This document shows positions 1 to 9,023 of a DNA stretch of 64,000 nucleotides, piece after piece. Source of the DNA: Coprenecus sp949297365. Its GTDB lineage: Bacteria; Bacteroidota; Bacteroidia; Bacteroidales; UBA932. The stretch is taken from contig OZ006987.1 of the NCBI GenBank assembly GCA_963931055.1, forward strand, positions 620,001-684,000, written 5' to 3'. The stretch's first letter is position 1. Each line of letters opens with the position of its first letter. The notes under the pieces were generated by a model. It had not been told where the DNA came from, ran no database searches, and was given only the letters and a program-made list of their open reading frames with translations. A program made the position numbers and the translations under genes.

Positions 1-326
1 ACTCTGGGCTTGTAGCCGTTTTTCTCCAGCACGGCATACATCTTCTCAGCATTGCCCTCAACCTTGAAACTGCCGAGAATCACATGATATTTTCCGGCAT
101 TCTCCAGTGAGTTCTCAGCCGCGATTCTGGCCTGCTCCAGTTCAAGGGCCCTAACCCTGTTGAGCGAATCCTGCTCACGCTGCAGACGTTCCTGCTCCAG
201 AGCCTCCTGTCTCATTCTTTCAAGGTCCTTGGAAGTAGGCTTTCCTACCAGCGAGCGGAAAAAGTCACATCCTGTCAGCAGCATTGCAGCTGCCGCCAAG
301 GTCATAATTAATTTAACGACTCTCAT
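1..326 (-). CDS. SPOR-domain lipoprotein, C-terminus outside window
   Basis: The protein starts at the ATG at 326 and runs off the left edge, so only about 108 residues are seen. It opens with a lipoprotein signal: a hydrophobic run ending in LLTGC, with the lipobox cysteine at residue 20. Residues about 35-75 are a Glu/Gln/Arg-rich, probably helical linker. From about residue 83 the text YHVILGSFK followed by EKMYAVLEKNGYKPR matches the start of a SPOR domain, a module that binds septal peptidoglycan stripped of stem peptides. It is therefore probably a lipid-anchored periplasmic protein acting at the cell wall. It is transcribed away from the DUF389 gene, and a good Bacteroidota promoter lies just upstream. 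The exact role is not known. Confidence 0.8.
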   Translation of the reverse strand, partial: MRVVKLIMTLAAAAMLLTGCDFFRSLVGKPTSKDLERMRQEALEQERLQREQDSLNRVRALELEQARIAAENSLENAGKYHVILGSFKVEGNAEKMYAVLEKNGYKPR

Positions 327-368
327 ATTCAGCAATTTATTAAAATTAAACAGTTTAATTATATCCAA

Positions 369-400
369 CAAAAATAGGCAAATAATAACATAAGAGCAAA
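369..400 (-). promoter_or_regulatory. Promoter of the SPOR lipoprotein gene
   Basis: On the minus strand TTTG (397-400) is followed after 20 bases by TATTTTTG (369-376). This is an exact match to the Bacteroidota -33/-7 pattern, about 43 bases before the ATG at 326. Confidence 0.75.
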
Positions 401-440
401 AAAAATGTATATTTACACTCTAATTGATAAAATAAGCCGG

Positions 441-1802
441 ATGGAAAACAATTCCAAGACTTTTTTCAGCAAAGTCAAGACATACATCAGCGATATAGTG
501 AGCCTGAGCGACCATATCGACACCGACAAGGCTTCCCAATATATCCGCAGCAACATAGACTTCAAAGGTCCGAACGCCTACATCCTGGCCTTCGCCATTA
601 TCGTAGCGTCCGTCGGTCTGAACACCAACTCGATAGCGGTAATCATCGGCGCCATGCTCATATCTCCGCTTATGGGACCTATATTCGGTATCGGATACGG
701 CCTGGGAACCAACGACACGTCCTTTTTGAAAAAGTCATTCAAGAACTTGATAGTGATGGTCGTCATCAGCGTACTGGCCTCCACGGTATACTTCCTTGTA
801 TCCCCATTGGAACTGGAGAACCCCACCGAACTGCTTACGAGGACCAATCCTACGATATATGACGTATTCATCGCCCTGTTCGGCGGTTCGGCCGGCATCA
901 TTGAGATAAGCCGGAAAGACAAGGGCACCGTCATCTCCGGTGTGGCCATCGCCACAGCCCTCATGCCCCCGCTGTGTACCGCAGGCTTCGGCCTCGCCAC
1001 AGGCAGCCTGAAATATTTTGCCGGAGCACTATATCTGTTCTCCATCAACAGTATCTTCATCGCCATCGCCACCCTGCTGGCCGTCAAGTACCTGAAGTTC
1101 CCTATGGCCACGTTTACTGACCCGGCGAAGCAGAAAAGGGTGAGCCGCTGGATAGCCGCGCTCGTCATCATAATCATCATCCCCAGCGTCTACTCGGCCG
1201 TCATCATGATCCGGGAGAACAACTTCAGCCACACGGCGAAAGAGTTCATCGCCGCCAACAAGGAACTGAGCAGAAGCTACATATACGACCACAGCATTGA
1301 CTTCAGGGCAAAGCCTCCGAAGATAGAGCTGTTCATAGCCGGAGAGGCTCTCAGCAATGAGGAACTCAACCTGGTCTACAAGTCCGCGCACGAATTCGGC
1401 TTCACAGACGACCAGATCATCATAAGCCAGAACGCCGCCACCGACCAGCGGGAGATGACCGACAGAGTAGCCATCCAGAGCATCTACGAGAGAAGTGACC
1501 AGGAGATCCTCAAGCGGGAGCAGATAATAGACACTATGCGGAAAGAACTGCAGATCTACAAGATAAGGGAACTGCCCTACGAGCAGATAACCAACGAACT
1601 GCTGGCCCAATATCCGGGTCTGACCAACGTGACCATGACCCGAGGCTACTCCATCAACCCGGATTCGCTCGGCAAGAGGCAGGAAGAGATACTTGTAATC
1701 CTGAGTGCGGAAAAGCCCATATCCGGGGAGAATGTGGAGAAACTACGGAAATGGCTGACTGTAAGACTGGATTTTGAGAACGTTAAATTATTGCAGGAGT
1801 AG
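441..1802 (+). CDS. DUF389 / TIGR00341 family membrane protein
   Basis: 453 residues from the ATG at 441. An ATG at 405 is in frame, but it sits in AT-rich leader DNA over a -7-like box (TATATTTA, 409-416), so I prefer 441. The N-terminal half has several membrane helices and the family's typical stretch with SIAVIIGAMLISPLMGPI, and later MPPLCTAGFGLA. The C-terminal half (from about residue 270) is soluble and charged. The molecular function of DUF389 proteins is not established; transport or small-molecule sensing is only a guess. The next gene, capA-like, begins 3 bases after the stop, and phoH overlaps that, so the three genes look like one transcription unit. Confidence 0.85.
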   Translation: MENNSKTFFSKVKTYISDIVSLSDHIDTDKASQYIRSNIDFKGPNAYILAFAIIVASVGLNTNSIAVIIGAMLISPLMGPIFGIGYGLGTNDTSFLKKSFKNLIVMVVISVLASTVYFLVSPLELENPTELLTRTNPTIYDVFIALFGGSAGIIEISRKDKGTVISGVAIATALMPPLCTAGFGLATGSLKYFAGALYLFSINSIFIAIATLLAVKYLKFPMATFTDPAKQKRVSRWIAALVIIIIIPSVYSAVIMIRENNFSHTAKEFIAANKELSRSYIYDHSIDFRAKPPKIELFIAGEALSNEELNLVYKSAHEFGFTDDQIIISQNAATDQREMTDRVAIQSIYERSDQEILKREQIIDTMRKELQIYKIRELPYEQITNELLAQYPGLTNVTMTRGYSINPDSLGKRQEEILVILSAEKPISGENVEKLRKWLTVRLDFENVKLLQE

Positions 1803-1805
1803 CGG

Positions 1806-2825
1806 ATGACCGGAACTTTTTTGCTCACCGTCGTCGATACACTGTCCATCCTCTTCATGGGCGATGTCATGCAGCACAGGCAGCAGATACACTCAGCCCT
1901 CATCCCGGGAACTGACTCAATGCAGTCATCGTCCTACGACTACTCATCCTATTTCACCCATGTTCAGCACTTTATAGACGAAGCAGACTTCACGGCAGCC
2001 AACATGGAGTTCTGCCTCGGAGGCCCTCCGTATACGGGTTACCCGTCATTTTCCGCCCCGGAGTCCCTTGCCGAAGAAGCAGCTGAAGCCGGCATAGACC
2101 TGTTTCTGTGCGCCAACAACCACATCTGCGACAGGGGCCGCAGAGGACTGGTGTCATCATTGTACAAATACGAAGAAATAGGAGTACCGATAACCGGAGT
2201 GTACCGCGACAGCCTGGACGAATATGAGCACAATCCTTACATAGCCGAAATCGGGGACATCCGGATAGCATTCATCAATTTTACCTACGGCACAAACGGA
2301 GTCAGAGTCCCTGATCCGCTCATCGTCAACATGATGGACAAAGACGATGTGCGGGAGGCATTTGCAAGAGCCTCGGAAAGGGGGGCTGACATCATCGTCG
2401 CCCTTCCGCACTGGGGGCAGGAATACACCACAGAACCGGACAGCCGCCAGAGGGAATGGGCTGAGTTCCTGCTGGAATGCGGAGCCGATGCGGTAATCGG
2501 AGGCCACCCGCATGTGGTACAGCCGGTAGAGACGCCGGTCGCATATTCTCTGGGCAATTTTATATCCAACATGAGTCTGAGAAATACAGAACTGGGACTG
2601 ATGATGATAGTTAAGATAGCCGTCACCTCTTACGGAGACAGCTATGTGGCCGGGATGGAGGCAGTACCGGTATGGTGCTCCCGGCCCGGAGGATACGGAA
2701 ACAGATACACGGTCCTGCCCGTGGAGGAGTTCCTGAACAGAAAGGAGGAATTCAGGAGCGAACACAATTACACGAAAATGAAAGACACCTACAATAGATT
2801 AAAATCGCTGTTTGAAGATGAGTGA
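1806..2825 (+). CDS. CapA-family metallophosphatase-like protein
   Basis: 339 residues. Motifs of the CapA (poly-gamma-glutamate synthesis, PGA_cap) fold appear in order: FMGDVM near the start, ANNHICDRG, HWGQEY, GGHPHVVQ and SLGNF. These are the metal-binding residues of a calcineurin-like phosphoesterase fold. Real CapA works in polyglutamate capsule export together with CapB and CapC, but neither is nearby, so a capsule role cannot be assumed. Many Bacteroidota carry lone CapA proteins of unknown substrate. No signal peptide is evident. The start lies 3 bases after the preceding stop, and the 3' end overlaps phoH by 8 bases, which suggests translational coupling. Confidence 0.85.
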   Translation: MTGTFLLTVVDTLSILFMGDVMQHRQQIHSALIPGTDSMQSSSYDYSSYFTHVQHFIDEADFTAANMEFCLGGPPYTGYPSFSAPESLAEEAAEAGIDLFLCANNHICDRGRRGLVSSLYKYEEIGVPITGVYRDSLDEYEHNPYIAEIGDIRIAFINFTYGTNGVRVPDPLIVNMMDKDDVREAFARASERGADIIVALPHWGQEYTTEPDSRQREWAEFLLECGADAVIGGHPHVVQPVETPVAYSLGNFISNMSLRNTELGLMMIVKIAVTSYGDSYVAGMEAVPVWCSRPGGYGNRYTVLPVEEFLNRKEEFRSEHNYTKMKDTYNRLKSLFEDE

Positions 2826-3798
2826 GACGAACGAGAGACAAGAGACCGTAATCATAGACGGCATAGATTCCGTGGACATATACGGAGCACACGACAAGCT
2901 TTTGGAAAAGATCAGGCACTACTTTCCCGATGTGAAAGTCCTGGCCAGAGGCTCTGAAATAAGAATAAAAGGAGATGCCGGGGAAGTTGACATGCTGAAA
3001 GAGCGTCTGGAGACCATCATTGATGCCGTTGCGAAAGGCCACATCCTGAGTGACAGTGAGCTGGACAGGCTCCTGGACTACAAGTCCTACCCCTGCGAAG
3101 TGCAGGAACAGAAGGCTCTGAAAAGCGATGACGCCTACAACATCGTCTACGGCAATGAGGGACGGATAGTCAGAGCCAAGACCAGAAACCAGCGCAGGCT
3201 GGTGGACGAATACTACAAGAACGACCTTATCTTCGCCCTCGGTCCGGCCGGCACCGGCAAGACCTATACAGCCATCGCTCTGGCTGTAAGAGCCTTGAAA
3301 AACAGAGAAGTCAAAAAACTGATCCTGACAAGGCCGGCTGTGGAGGCCGGAGAAAGACTGGGTTTCCTTCCGGGCGACATGAAGGAGAAACTGGATCCGT
3401 ACCTGCAGCCGCTGTACGATGCCCTGCACGACATGATCCAGCCCCGCAAGCTCCAGATACTCATGGAGGAGGGCATCATCCAGATAGCACCTCTGGCCTA
3501 TATGAGGGGCCGCACTCTGGACAGCGCGTTCGTCATCCTGGACGAGGCCCAGAACACATCGCTGGGACAGTTGAAGATGTTCCTGACCCGTATGGGCAAC
3601 AACGCCAAGTTTATCGTCACAGGAGACGCGACTCAGATCGACCTGCCCAACAAAAAAGACTCCGGGCTGATGCGCGGAGTCGATCTGGTACGGAATATAA
3701 AAGGTATTGCCGTCATCAATTTCGGGACAGAGGACATGGTGCGTCATCCGCTCGTCACCAAGATCATCAAGGCCTTCGACTCCTTGGAAGAGGTCTGA
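2818..3798 (+). CDS. phoH: PhoH-like ATPase
   Basis: 326 residues from the ATG at 2818. A TTG two codons earlier is also in frame. The Walker A motif GPAGTGKT is at residues 142-149 and the Walker B-like VILDEAQN is near 242, inside a PhoH domain that fills roughly residues 115-320. The N-terminal part (FPDVKVLARGSEIRIKG) is the KH-like extension typical of the PhoH/YbeZ type. YbeZ proteins are NTPases linked to ribosome quality control with YbeY, but ybeY is not in this window. The gene overlaps the capA-like gene and ends its operon. A weak hairpin (3799-3816) follows. Confidence 0.9.
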   Translation: MSETNERQETVIIDGIDSVDIYGAHDKLLEKIRHYFPDVKVLARGSEIRIKGDAGEVDMLKERLETIIDAVAKGHILSDSELDRLLDYKSYPCEVQEQKALKSDDAYNIVYGNEGRIVRAKTRNQRRLVDEYYKNDLIFALGPAGTGKTYTAIALAVRALKNREVKKLILTRPAVEAGERLGFLPGDMKEKLDPYLQPLYDALHDMIQPRKLQILMEEGIIQIAPLAYMRGRTLDSAFVILDEAQNTSLGQLKMFLTRMGNNAKFIVTGDATQIDLPNKKDSGLMRGVDLVRNIKGIAVINFGTEDMVRHPLVTKIIKAFDSLEEV

Positions 3799-3846
3799 CC
3801 CCTTCCAAGAAAGGGGCTTTAGTCGGAAGTTTCGGCGGAGAAGACG

Positions 3847-4647
3847 CTACCAACTGCCACCGGCTCCGCCGCCGCCGAAACTTCCTCCTCCGAAGCCGCC
3901 GCCGAAGCCACCGGAAAAGCCGCCGCCGGAGAAACCGCCGCCGTGACTGCGGCCTCCGCCGAGAATGGAAGACCAGAAGATAGCGTCGGCCACCGATGAG
4001 CCGCCGTGGCCTATATTGGTCGGACCGTTACGGCGGGCAATCACGAGCACTATGATGAACAATATGATAAATCCGAGCGCGACGAAACCGCCGGCACCGT
4101 CACTGACAGACTCCTCGTACTCCTTGTAGGATATCTCACCGGCAGAGAGCGGCATCAGCACGTTCAGGGCAGCAGCCACACCACCTGTATAGTCATTCTC
4201 CCTGAAACGGGGTATCATCTCGTTCTCGACGATACGCTTGGCTATGGCATCGGGTATCGCTCCCTCCAGACCGTAACCGACAGCGATATACACCTGACCG
4301 GAAGAAGAGGATGTCTTCGGCTTCACCAGCACCACGATTCCATTGTCGAACTTTTCCGAACCGACACCCCACCGCTCTCCTATCTCATAGGCAAACATCG
4401 CCGGGTCCATCCCGCCGAGGTCATTGACCGTTACCACTACTATGCGGTTGGAAGTGCTGTCCGCGAAAGACACCAGTACCCGGTTCATATACTCCGCGTC
4501 CGAGCGGGAGAATATACCGGCGAAGTCATTGACAGCCCTGGGGACGGACGGCTTCTCCGGAACCTGTGCCGCCGCCGTAACCACAGAGACTGCAAGAGCC
4601 GCGCACAATACCGACAGGGATCTAGCTATCGTTCTGATTGTCCTCAT
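3847..4647 (-). CDS. TPM-domain (YgcG-like) membrane protein with Gly-rich tail
   Basis: 266 residues from the ATG at 4647; an ATG at 4671 is in frame but would put eight residues before the signal peptide. The order is: signal peptide ending around VVTAAAQ, TPM domain (about residues 35-165, with VNDFAGIFS, RIVVVTVNDLGG and RWGVG), one membrane helix (FVALGFIILFIIVLVIA), then a C-terminal tail that is nearly all Gly/Ser/Phe with SHGGGFSGG-type repeats. This is the usual build of YgcG proteins. TPM domains can have acid phosphatase activity in plants, but in bacteria the role is unclear. It overlaps the upstream TPM gene by 26 bases and follows lemA, the common lemA-TPM arrangement. Confidence 0.85.
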   Translation of the reverse strand: MRTIRTIARSLSVLCAALAVSVVTAAAQVPEKPSVPRAVNDFAGIFSRSDAEYMNRVLVSFADSTSNRIVVVTVNDLGGMDPAMFAYEIGERWGVGSEKFDNGIVVLVKPKTSSSSGQVYIAVGYGLEGAIPDAIAKRIVENEMIPRFRENDYTGGVAAALNVLMPLSAGEISYKEYEESVSDGAGGFVALGFIILFIIVLVIARRNGPTNIGHGGSSVADAIFWSSILGGGRSHGGGFSGGGFSGGFGGGFGGGSFGGGGAGGSW

Positions 4648-5077
4648 AAGATATCTCGTCAGGAAGTTCATTCACATCGTCTTTCTGATAAGGGAAGAAT
4701 GCCTTGAGCTTCTCCCCTACGGCCACTATGGCCTTCTCCATACCGACTGTAAAATTTCCGGCACGGAAATCGGTGGCCATCGCGTCCTTGACATCGTTCC
4801 AGAAACCGGCTCCGACCCTGGCATTGATGCCCGAATCCCCCACGATAGCAAACTTATGGGACTTCATGGCCATATAGATCAGCACTCCGTTCCGGTCCTT
4901 GGTATTGAACATGCCGAGCCTGGAGAACACATAGGCCGCCCGCAGATACGGATCACCCTTGCAGACCTGCTCCAGATGTACCCGTATCTCCCCGGAAGTA
5001 TTCTTCTCGGCTGTACCGATGGCCTTCACCAACCTGGCTTTGTTCTCCTTCCTGAGCAGATCAGCCGCCGTCATCAC
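4622..5077 (-). CDS. Small TPM-domain protein
   Basis: 151 residues. GTG at 5077 and ATG at 5074 are adjacent possible starts directly after the lemA stop. The protein has no signal peptide. The TPM core is visible in SGEIRVHLEQVCKG, AAYVFSRLGM, RNGVLIYMA and KFAIVGDSGINARVG. It is the compact type of TPM protein that pairs with LemA and a larger TPM/YgcG protein. The lemA, small TPM, large TPM order (5670 down to 3847) is a frequent conserved set, suggesting that the three act together at the membrane, although the biochemical role is not known. Confidence 0.85.
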   Translation of the reverse strand: MMTAADLLRKENKARLVKAIGTAEKNTSGEIRVHLEQVCKGDPYLRAAYVFSRLGMFNTKDRNGVLIYMAMKSHKFAIVGDSGINARVGAGFWNDVKDAMATDFRAGNFTVGMEKAIVAVGEKLKAFFPYQKDDVNELPDEISYEDNQNDS

Positions 5078-5670
5078 TCAAAAACTTACGACCGGAGCCT
5101 GCTCCGCTCCCTCAGAAGCCTCAAAATAGCCCTTCTTCTCAAAGCCGAACATTCCGGCGAAGATGTTGTTGGGGAACTTACGGATGGTCACATTGTAACT
5201 CCTGGCCGCCTCGTTGAACTTCTGCCTTTCCACCGTAATTCTGTTCTGCCCTCAAGCTGAGCCTGCAGATCCCTGAAATTCTGATTGGCCTTCAAGTCCG
5301 GATAACGCTCCACCGAGACGAGCAGACGGCCGATTGCCGCACCCAACTCATCCTGAGCCTCCGTAAACCTTGCAATCTCCGCCTCTGAAAGGCCGGACGG
5401 ATCCACCGTCATCTGAGTGGCCTTTGCCCTTGCATTGACCACTGCTTCGAGTGTGGATGATTCATGCTCGGCATAGCCCTTTACCGTAGCCACCAGATTG
5501 GGCACCAGATCGGCCCTTCTCTGATAAACATTTTCCACCTGAGCCCAGGCACTTGACACTCCCTCGTCCATCCTGACCATGGAGTTGTACATGCCCTTGA
5601 CCCAGAAAAACAACACCAGCACTACCGCCACTATGACGATAAGCACTACGTAACCGCGTTTCATATTCAT
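5078..5670 (-). pseudogene. lemA: lemA, interrupted by a one-base frameshift
   Basis: LemA-family protein: short N-terminal membrane helix (VVLIVIVAVVLVLFFWV), then a helical domain with WAQVENVYQRRADLVPNLV and RYPDLKANQNFRDLQAQLEG. After LEG the frame breaks and this frame ends at 5188 with unrelated residues. Adding one base to the G run at about 5248-5251 gives the expected continuation QNRITVERQKFNEAARSYN, then KFPNNIFAGMFGFEKK and GAEQAPVVSF, stopping at 5078-5080 directly before the TPM gene. The full length would then be about 197 residues, normal for LemA. The rest of the reading frame is intact, so the break is very recent or a sequencing error at a homopolymer. Confidence 0.85.
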
Positions 5671-5683
5671 TTGTTTTTAATTA

Positions 5684-6715
5684 TTATTCTATCACCTGCA
5701 CACATCTGACCGACACTCCGTAAGTGTCCTTGTCCGTATAAGACACATCGAAAGTATCCAAATCGTAGTAGATATAACGGTAAGGAGCCGCCTCCTCGCT
5801 CAACTCGGACGACGACCACCACATACCGTAAGTGGAGATATTCTCGAAATCCCCGTAACTGTCTTTAGAGTTACCTGAGGGGAAACCGTTCCACCTCGAT
5901 GAGTTCGAATGCCCGTTATCCGGAGAATAAGGCCACATAGGTATACCTGCCAATGTTATCGCCGCCGACATCTCGACTCCAAGACCGGACCATTTGTCCA
6001 TGAAGGCGTACTCCTGTCCTCCGACAGCAGCCGCCAGATCCTCCCAGTCCTCATTGGTCGGGACTGACCAGCCCTTCGGACATGCGCCCTGAGGCCCGCC
6101 GCCGAGACCGCTGCCCGAAACCCCTCCCGTAGCGTCATTCCACGAATACAGCCGTCCGAACACCATATCTATTCCTTTCGAGTTCTCATAAAGACATCCC
6201 AGCGTGTCCGACTGAGTGCCTGCATAACGCAGGTTCTGGGTAAACCATTTGAGACTGCCGTAAGACCTGACATAATACGTCTCTCCGTCTCTTGGATCGG
6301 TGAATTCCTCCTCTCCCGGATACATGCCGCCAACATCCTTGATATTTGAAGAGATGACAGTGACCGTCGCATTTGTAGCCATCGAATAATATTCCGGATG
6401 CATGGCGAACACAGTCATAGTATACTCTCCGGGCTCTTCAGGAAGATAAAATGCTATAGACTGGCTTCTGACCGTGTCGGTCTCACTGATATTAAGATCA
6501 TGCGAGACCCACACATACTCAGGATCAGCCGGTACCGTTACTCCTGACGCATAAGATTCCACATACTGACCGGCCACGGCATAGGTCGGAAAATCAAAAT
6601 TGACAGAGCCGGACATAGAGTCCCTCGTACCATCATCGTCCTTCTTGCAGGACACCAGCATAAGCGCGGAAAGCAGTACGGTCCACAGTACCGTCTTAAA
6701 ACAATTATTGTTCAT
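5684..6715 (-). CDS. FISUMP-domain lipoprotein
   Basis: 343 residues. The signal peptide ends in LMLVSC with lipobox cysteine at residue 23, followed by a KKDDD stretch that fits surface or outer-membrane lipoproteins of this phylum. Residues about 40-130 look like an Ig/PKD-type beta domain. Residues about 150-340 contain the FISUMP (Fibrobacter succinogenes major paralogous) pattern: LKWFTQNLRY, GRLYSWNDA, CPKGWSVPTNEDWEDL, and near the end YGVSVRCV. FISUMP domains resemble C-type lectins and are common on cell-surface proteins; the ligand is unknown. It lies 13 bases upstream of lemA and could be co-transcribed with it. Confidence 0.85.
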   Translation of the reverse strand: MNNNCFKTVLWTVLLSALMLVSCKKDDDGTRDSMSGSVNFDFPTYAVAGQYVESYASGVTVPADPEYVWVSHDLNISETDTVRSQSIAFYLPEEPGEYTMTVFAMHPEYYSMATNATVTVISSNIKDVGGMYPGEEEFTDPRDGETYYVRSYGSLKWFTQNLRYAGTQSDTLGCLYENSKGIDMVFGRLYSWNDATGGVSGSGLGGGPQGACPKGWSVPTNEDWEDLAAAVGGQEYAFMDKWSGLGVEMSAAITLAGIPMWPYSPDNGHSNSSRWNGFPSGNSKDSYGDFENISTYGMWWSSSELSEEAAPYRYIYYDLDTFDVSYTDKDTYGVSVRCVQVIE

Positions 6716-6737
6716 TTCAATATTTTACTTGGCAATA

Positions 6738-6770
6738 CAAAGATGCATCAAATTTTCTTAGTTTTGCAAA
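6738..6770 (-). promoter_or_regulatory. Probable promoter of the FISUMP lipoprotein gene
   Basis: On the minus strand TTTG (6767-6770) is followed by 21 bases and CATCTTTG (6738-6745), one mismatch from TAnnTTTG, 22 bases before the ATG. Confidence 0.55.
6759..6766 (+). promoter_or_regulatory. -7 box for the apbE-esterase gene
   Basis: TAGTTTTG matches TAnnTTTG exactly and lies 35 bases before the ATG at 6802. No clear TTTG was seen at the right distance upstream. It overlaps the divergent FISUMP promoter region. Confidence 0.5.
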
Positions 6771-6801
6771 CAGATAACAATTTTACTAAAATCATGCCAT
6801 C

Positions 6802-8844
6802 ATGCGAAACATCCCGTTCGTCCTTATCTTCACAGCAGCTGCCTGTTTAATATTCTCATGCTCAACGCGCAACGAATACAGAAGAATAGAAGGCTACGCC
6901 CAGGGAGGCACATTCCACATCATATACTCAGCACCCGAAGGACAGCCGGCGCCGGCGGATGAAGACAGTATCATCACCCTGGTAAGCAGGCGGCTGCAGG
7001 ATATCGACTTCTCCATATCCGGCTACAACCGCGGCTCGCTTCTGTCCAGATGGAACCGTGGAGAAGAGTGCGTTCCAGACAGGTATTTCCTGGAGCTGTA
7101 TGAGATGTCCCGGAAACTGTGGGAAGAGACCGACGGACTTTTCGACGTCTCCGGAGGGCCGCTCTTCGACTTCTGGGGATTCGGATTCAAGTCAGTGGAG
7201 ACGATGGACAGCATCCGCAACGATGCCAGGACAGCCCGCATAGTAGACTCGCTCAAGACCTTCGTCGGCATGAATCTCATCTGTCTGGAAAACGGCAGGC
7301 TCATCAAGAAGGACCCCCGCGTGCAGCTCAACTTCAACGCCATCGCACAAGGCTACACCTGCGACGTAGTAGCGGATCTGCTGGACAGTCTCGGAGTACG
7401 GAACTACTTGGTGGAAGTAGGTATGGAGATAGTCTGCAAGGGGGTAAATGCCTCCGGCAGGGAATGGAGCATCGGCATTGACGCTCCGGTGGACGGCTCG
7501 CAGACAGCCGGGGAAAATATCCAGAAAATCGTCTATCTGACCGACTGCGGCATCACCACTTCCGGCAACTACCGCAAGTTCTATATCATTGACGGGAAGA
7601 AATACGCCCACTCCATCAACCCCGTCACCGGATATCCAGTACAGCAGGACCTGCTCAGCGCGACGGTTATCTGCAACGACACTGTCCGCGGAGGAGCCCT
7701 GTCGGATGCCTATGCCACTTACTGCATGGTAGCAGGCAAGGAAAAGGCAGCCGATCTGATCGCATCACGTCAGGACCTGCGCGGCTACCTCATCTGCGAC
7801 GGCGGCGTCATCGACCTGCTCAAGGACGGCTCGGAAATCCACACCGCCTCCGGTCACGTGGAGGAATATCCATGGTTCAAGTCCAGGTACATGAGTCCCA
7901 GACAAGTGCTTGTATGGTTGCCGGACGGGTATTCCCCCGATGAGAAGTACGCTGTCCTGTATATGCACGACGGCCAGATGCTTTTCGACTCCACATCGAC
8001 CTGGAACGGAGAGGAATGGCAGGTTGACGAAGTGCTGGGAAACCTCATCGCAGAGGGAAAGGTTCCGCCCGCGATAGTGGTCGGCATCGCCCACGGAGAC
8101 AACAGATATGGGGAATATTTTCCGGAGAAGGTACTGGGCTATCTTGGCGGCACGCAGGATTCCCGGACCGGCACCGTCTCCGAACCGTCCAGCGCCGGCT
8201 GCAACTCCGGCGAAGTTCCTGCCGGGGCTCTTTCCGCCGATGCAGCCCTGGATTATATGCTGTCCTCAGGCACGGTATATGAAGCCGACGAATACCTGCG
8301 GTTTTTAGTCCATGAGCTGAAGCCGTTCATCGACTCGCATTACTCCACTTTACCCGATAAGGAAAACACTTTCATAGCCGGCTCCAGCATGGGCGGCCTC
8401 ATCTCCCTCTATGCCCTGTGCGAGTACCCGGACGTATTCGGCGGAGCGGCCTGCATGTCAACCCATCTGCCTATGATTGCCAGCGCGTCCTATACCGGTG
8501 CCACGGACATTTCCCGGACTGTATTCGAGGCCTTCCTCAGTTATCTTGACGACAACCTGCCCGAAGCCGGCTCATGCCTGCTTTACACCGACCGCGGCGA
8601 CTCTACCATCGATGCCCTCTACCCTCCTTACCAGGCCAGGCTGGACAGCCTGCTCACCGGACACGGCTGGACTCCCGGCCCATCCTTCTCCACACCCGTC
8701 TCAAGAGACCACACCGGATATCCGGATTCCATCCACACCAGCGGCACATGGATCAGTCCTGTCTTCCCCGGCGCCTCTCACGTAGAGCACGACTGGGCCA
8801 CCCGCCTCCACATTCCCCTCACCTTCCTGCTCCGGCACGACTGA
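6802..8844 (+). CDS. Fusion: ApbE flavin transferase + alpha/beta-hydrolase esterase (lipoprotein)
   Basis: 680 residues in one open frame. The signal peptide has lipobox cysteine at residue 20 (CLIFSC). Residues about 25-350 are ApbE, FAD:protein FMN transferase: SGYNRGSLLSRWNRG, TDGLFDVSGGPLFDFWGFG, LNFNAIAQGYTCDVVADLL, and GGALSDAYATYCMVAG. ApbE attaches FMN to Thr residues of exported redox proteins such as the NqrB/NqrC and RnfD/RnfG subunits. Residues about 360-680 are a putative esterase (PF00756/Fes-like) domain: VLYMHDGQMLFD, nucleophile elbow G527-S-S529-M-G531, and a likely catalytic His around 660-663 (HVEHDW). No linker-coding stop is present between the parts. The joining of these two activities is unusual; the esterase substrate is not known. 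Confidence 0.85.
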   Translation: MRNIPFVLIFTAAACLIFSCSTRNEYRRIEGYAQGGTFHIIYSAPEGQPAPADEDSIITLVSRRLQDIDFSISGYNRGSLLSRWNRGEECVPDRYFLELYEMSRKLWEETDGLFDVSGGPLFDFWGFGFKSVETMDSIRNDARTARIVDSLKTFVGMNLICLENGRLIKKDPRVQLNFNAIAQGYTCDVVADLLDSLGVRNYLVEVGMEIVCKGVNASGREWSIGIDAPVDGSQTAGENIQKIVYLTDCGITTSGNYRKFYIIDGKKYAHSINPVTGYPVQQDLLSATVICNDTVRGGALSDAYATYCMVAGKEKAADLIASRQDLRGYLICDGGVIDLLKDGSEIHTASGHVEEYPWFKSRYMSPRQVLVWLPDGYSPDEKYAVLYMHDGQMLFDSTSTWNGEEWQVDEVLGNLIAEGKVPPAIVVGIAHGDNRYGEYFPEKVLGYLGGTQDSRTGTVSEPSSAGCNSGEVPAGALSADAALDYMLSSGTVYEADEYLRFLVHELKPFIDSHYSTLPDKENTFIAGSSMGGLISLYALCEYPDVFGGAACMSTHLPMIASASYTGATDISRTVFEAFLSYLDDNLPEAGSCLLYTDRGDSTIDALYPPYQARLDSLLTGHGWTPGPSFSTPVSRDHTGYPDSIHTSGTWISPVFPGASHVEHDWATRLHIPLTFLLRHD

Positions 8845-9023
8845 AACTCCTGCCGGACTGCTACGGCTTCTGTCATACCTCCATTCTGAACGAGCGGTGC
8901 ATTCTTCAGAGTGACACCACTGAATATCTAGCACATATATCACAGCTCTACACATTTGGCCTGCCCTGAAAGCCAGGAATCATCGTCTTTTGAACCGAAC
9001 AGCCCGGCATTCCCCGGCTCCTT
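8845..9023. other. Intergenic stretch with a small REP-like hairpin
   Basis: No gene is seen here. An imperfect hairpin at 8882-8913 (CATTCTGAA pairing with TTCAGAGTG around a 14-base loop) resembles the palindromic extragenic repeats common in many bacterial genomes. The rest holds nothing I can name. Confidence 0.35.

Noticed and set aside
1806..2825. Capsule (polyglutamate) operon
   Set aside because: Only a CapA-like protein is present, without CapB or CapC; lone members are common.
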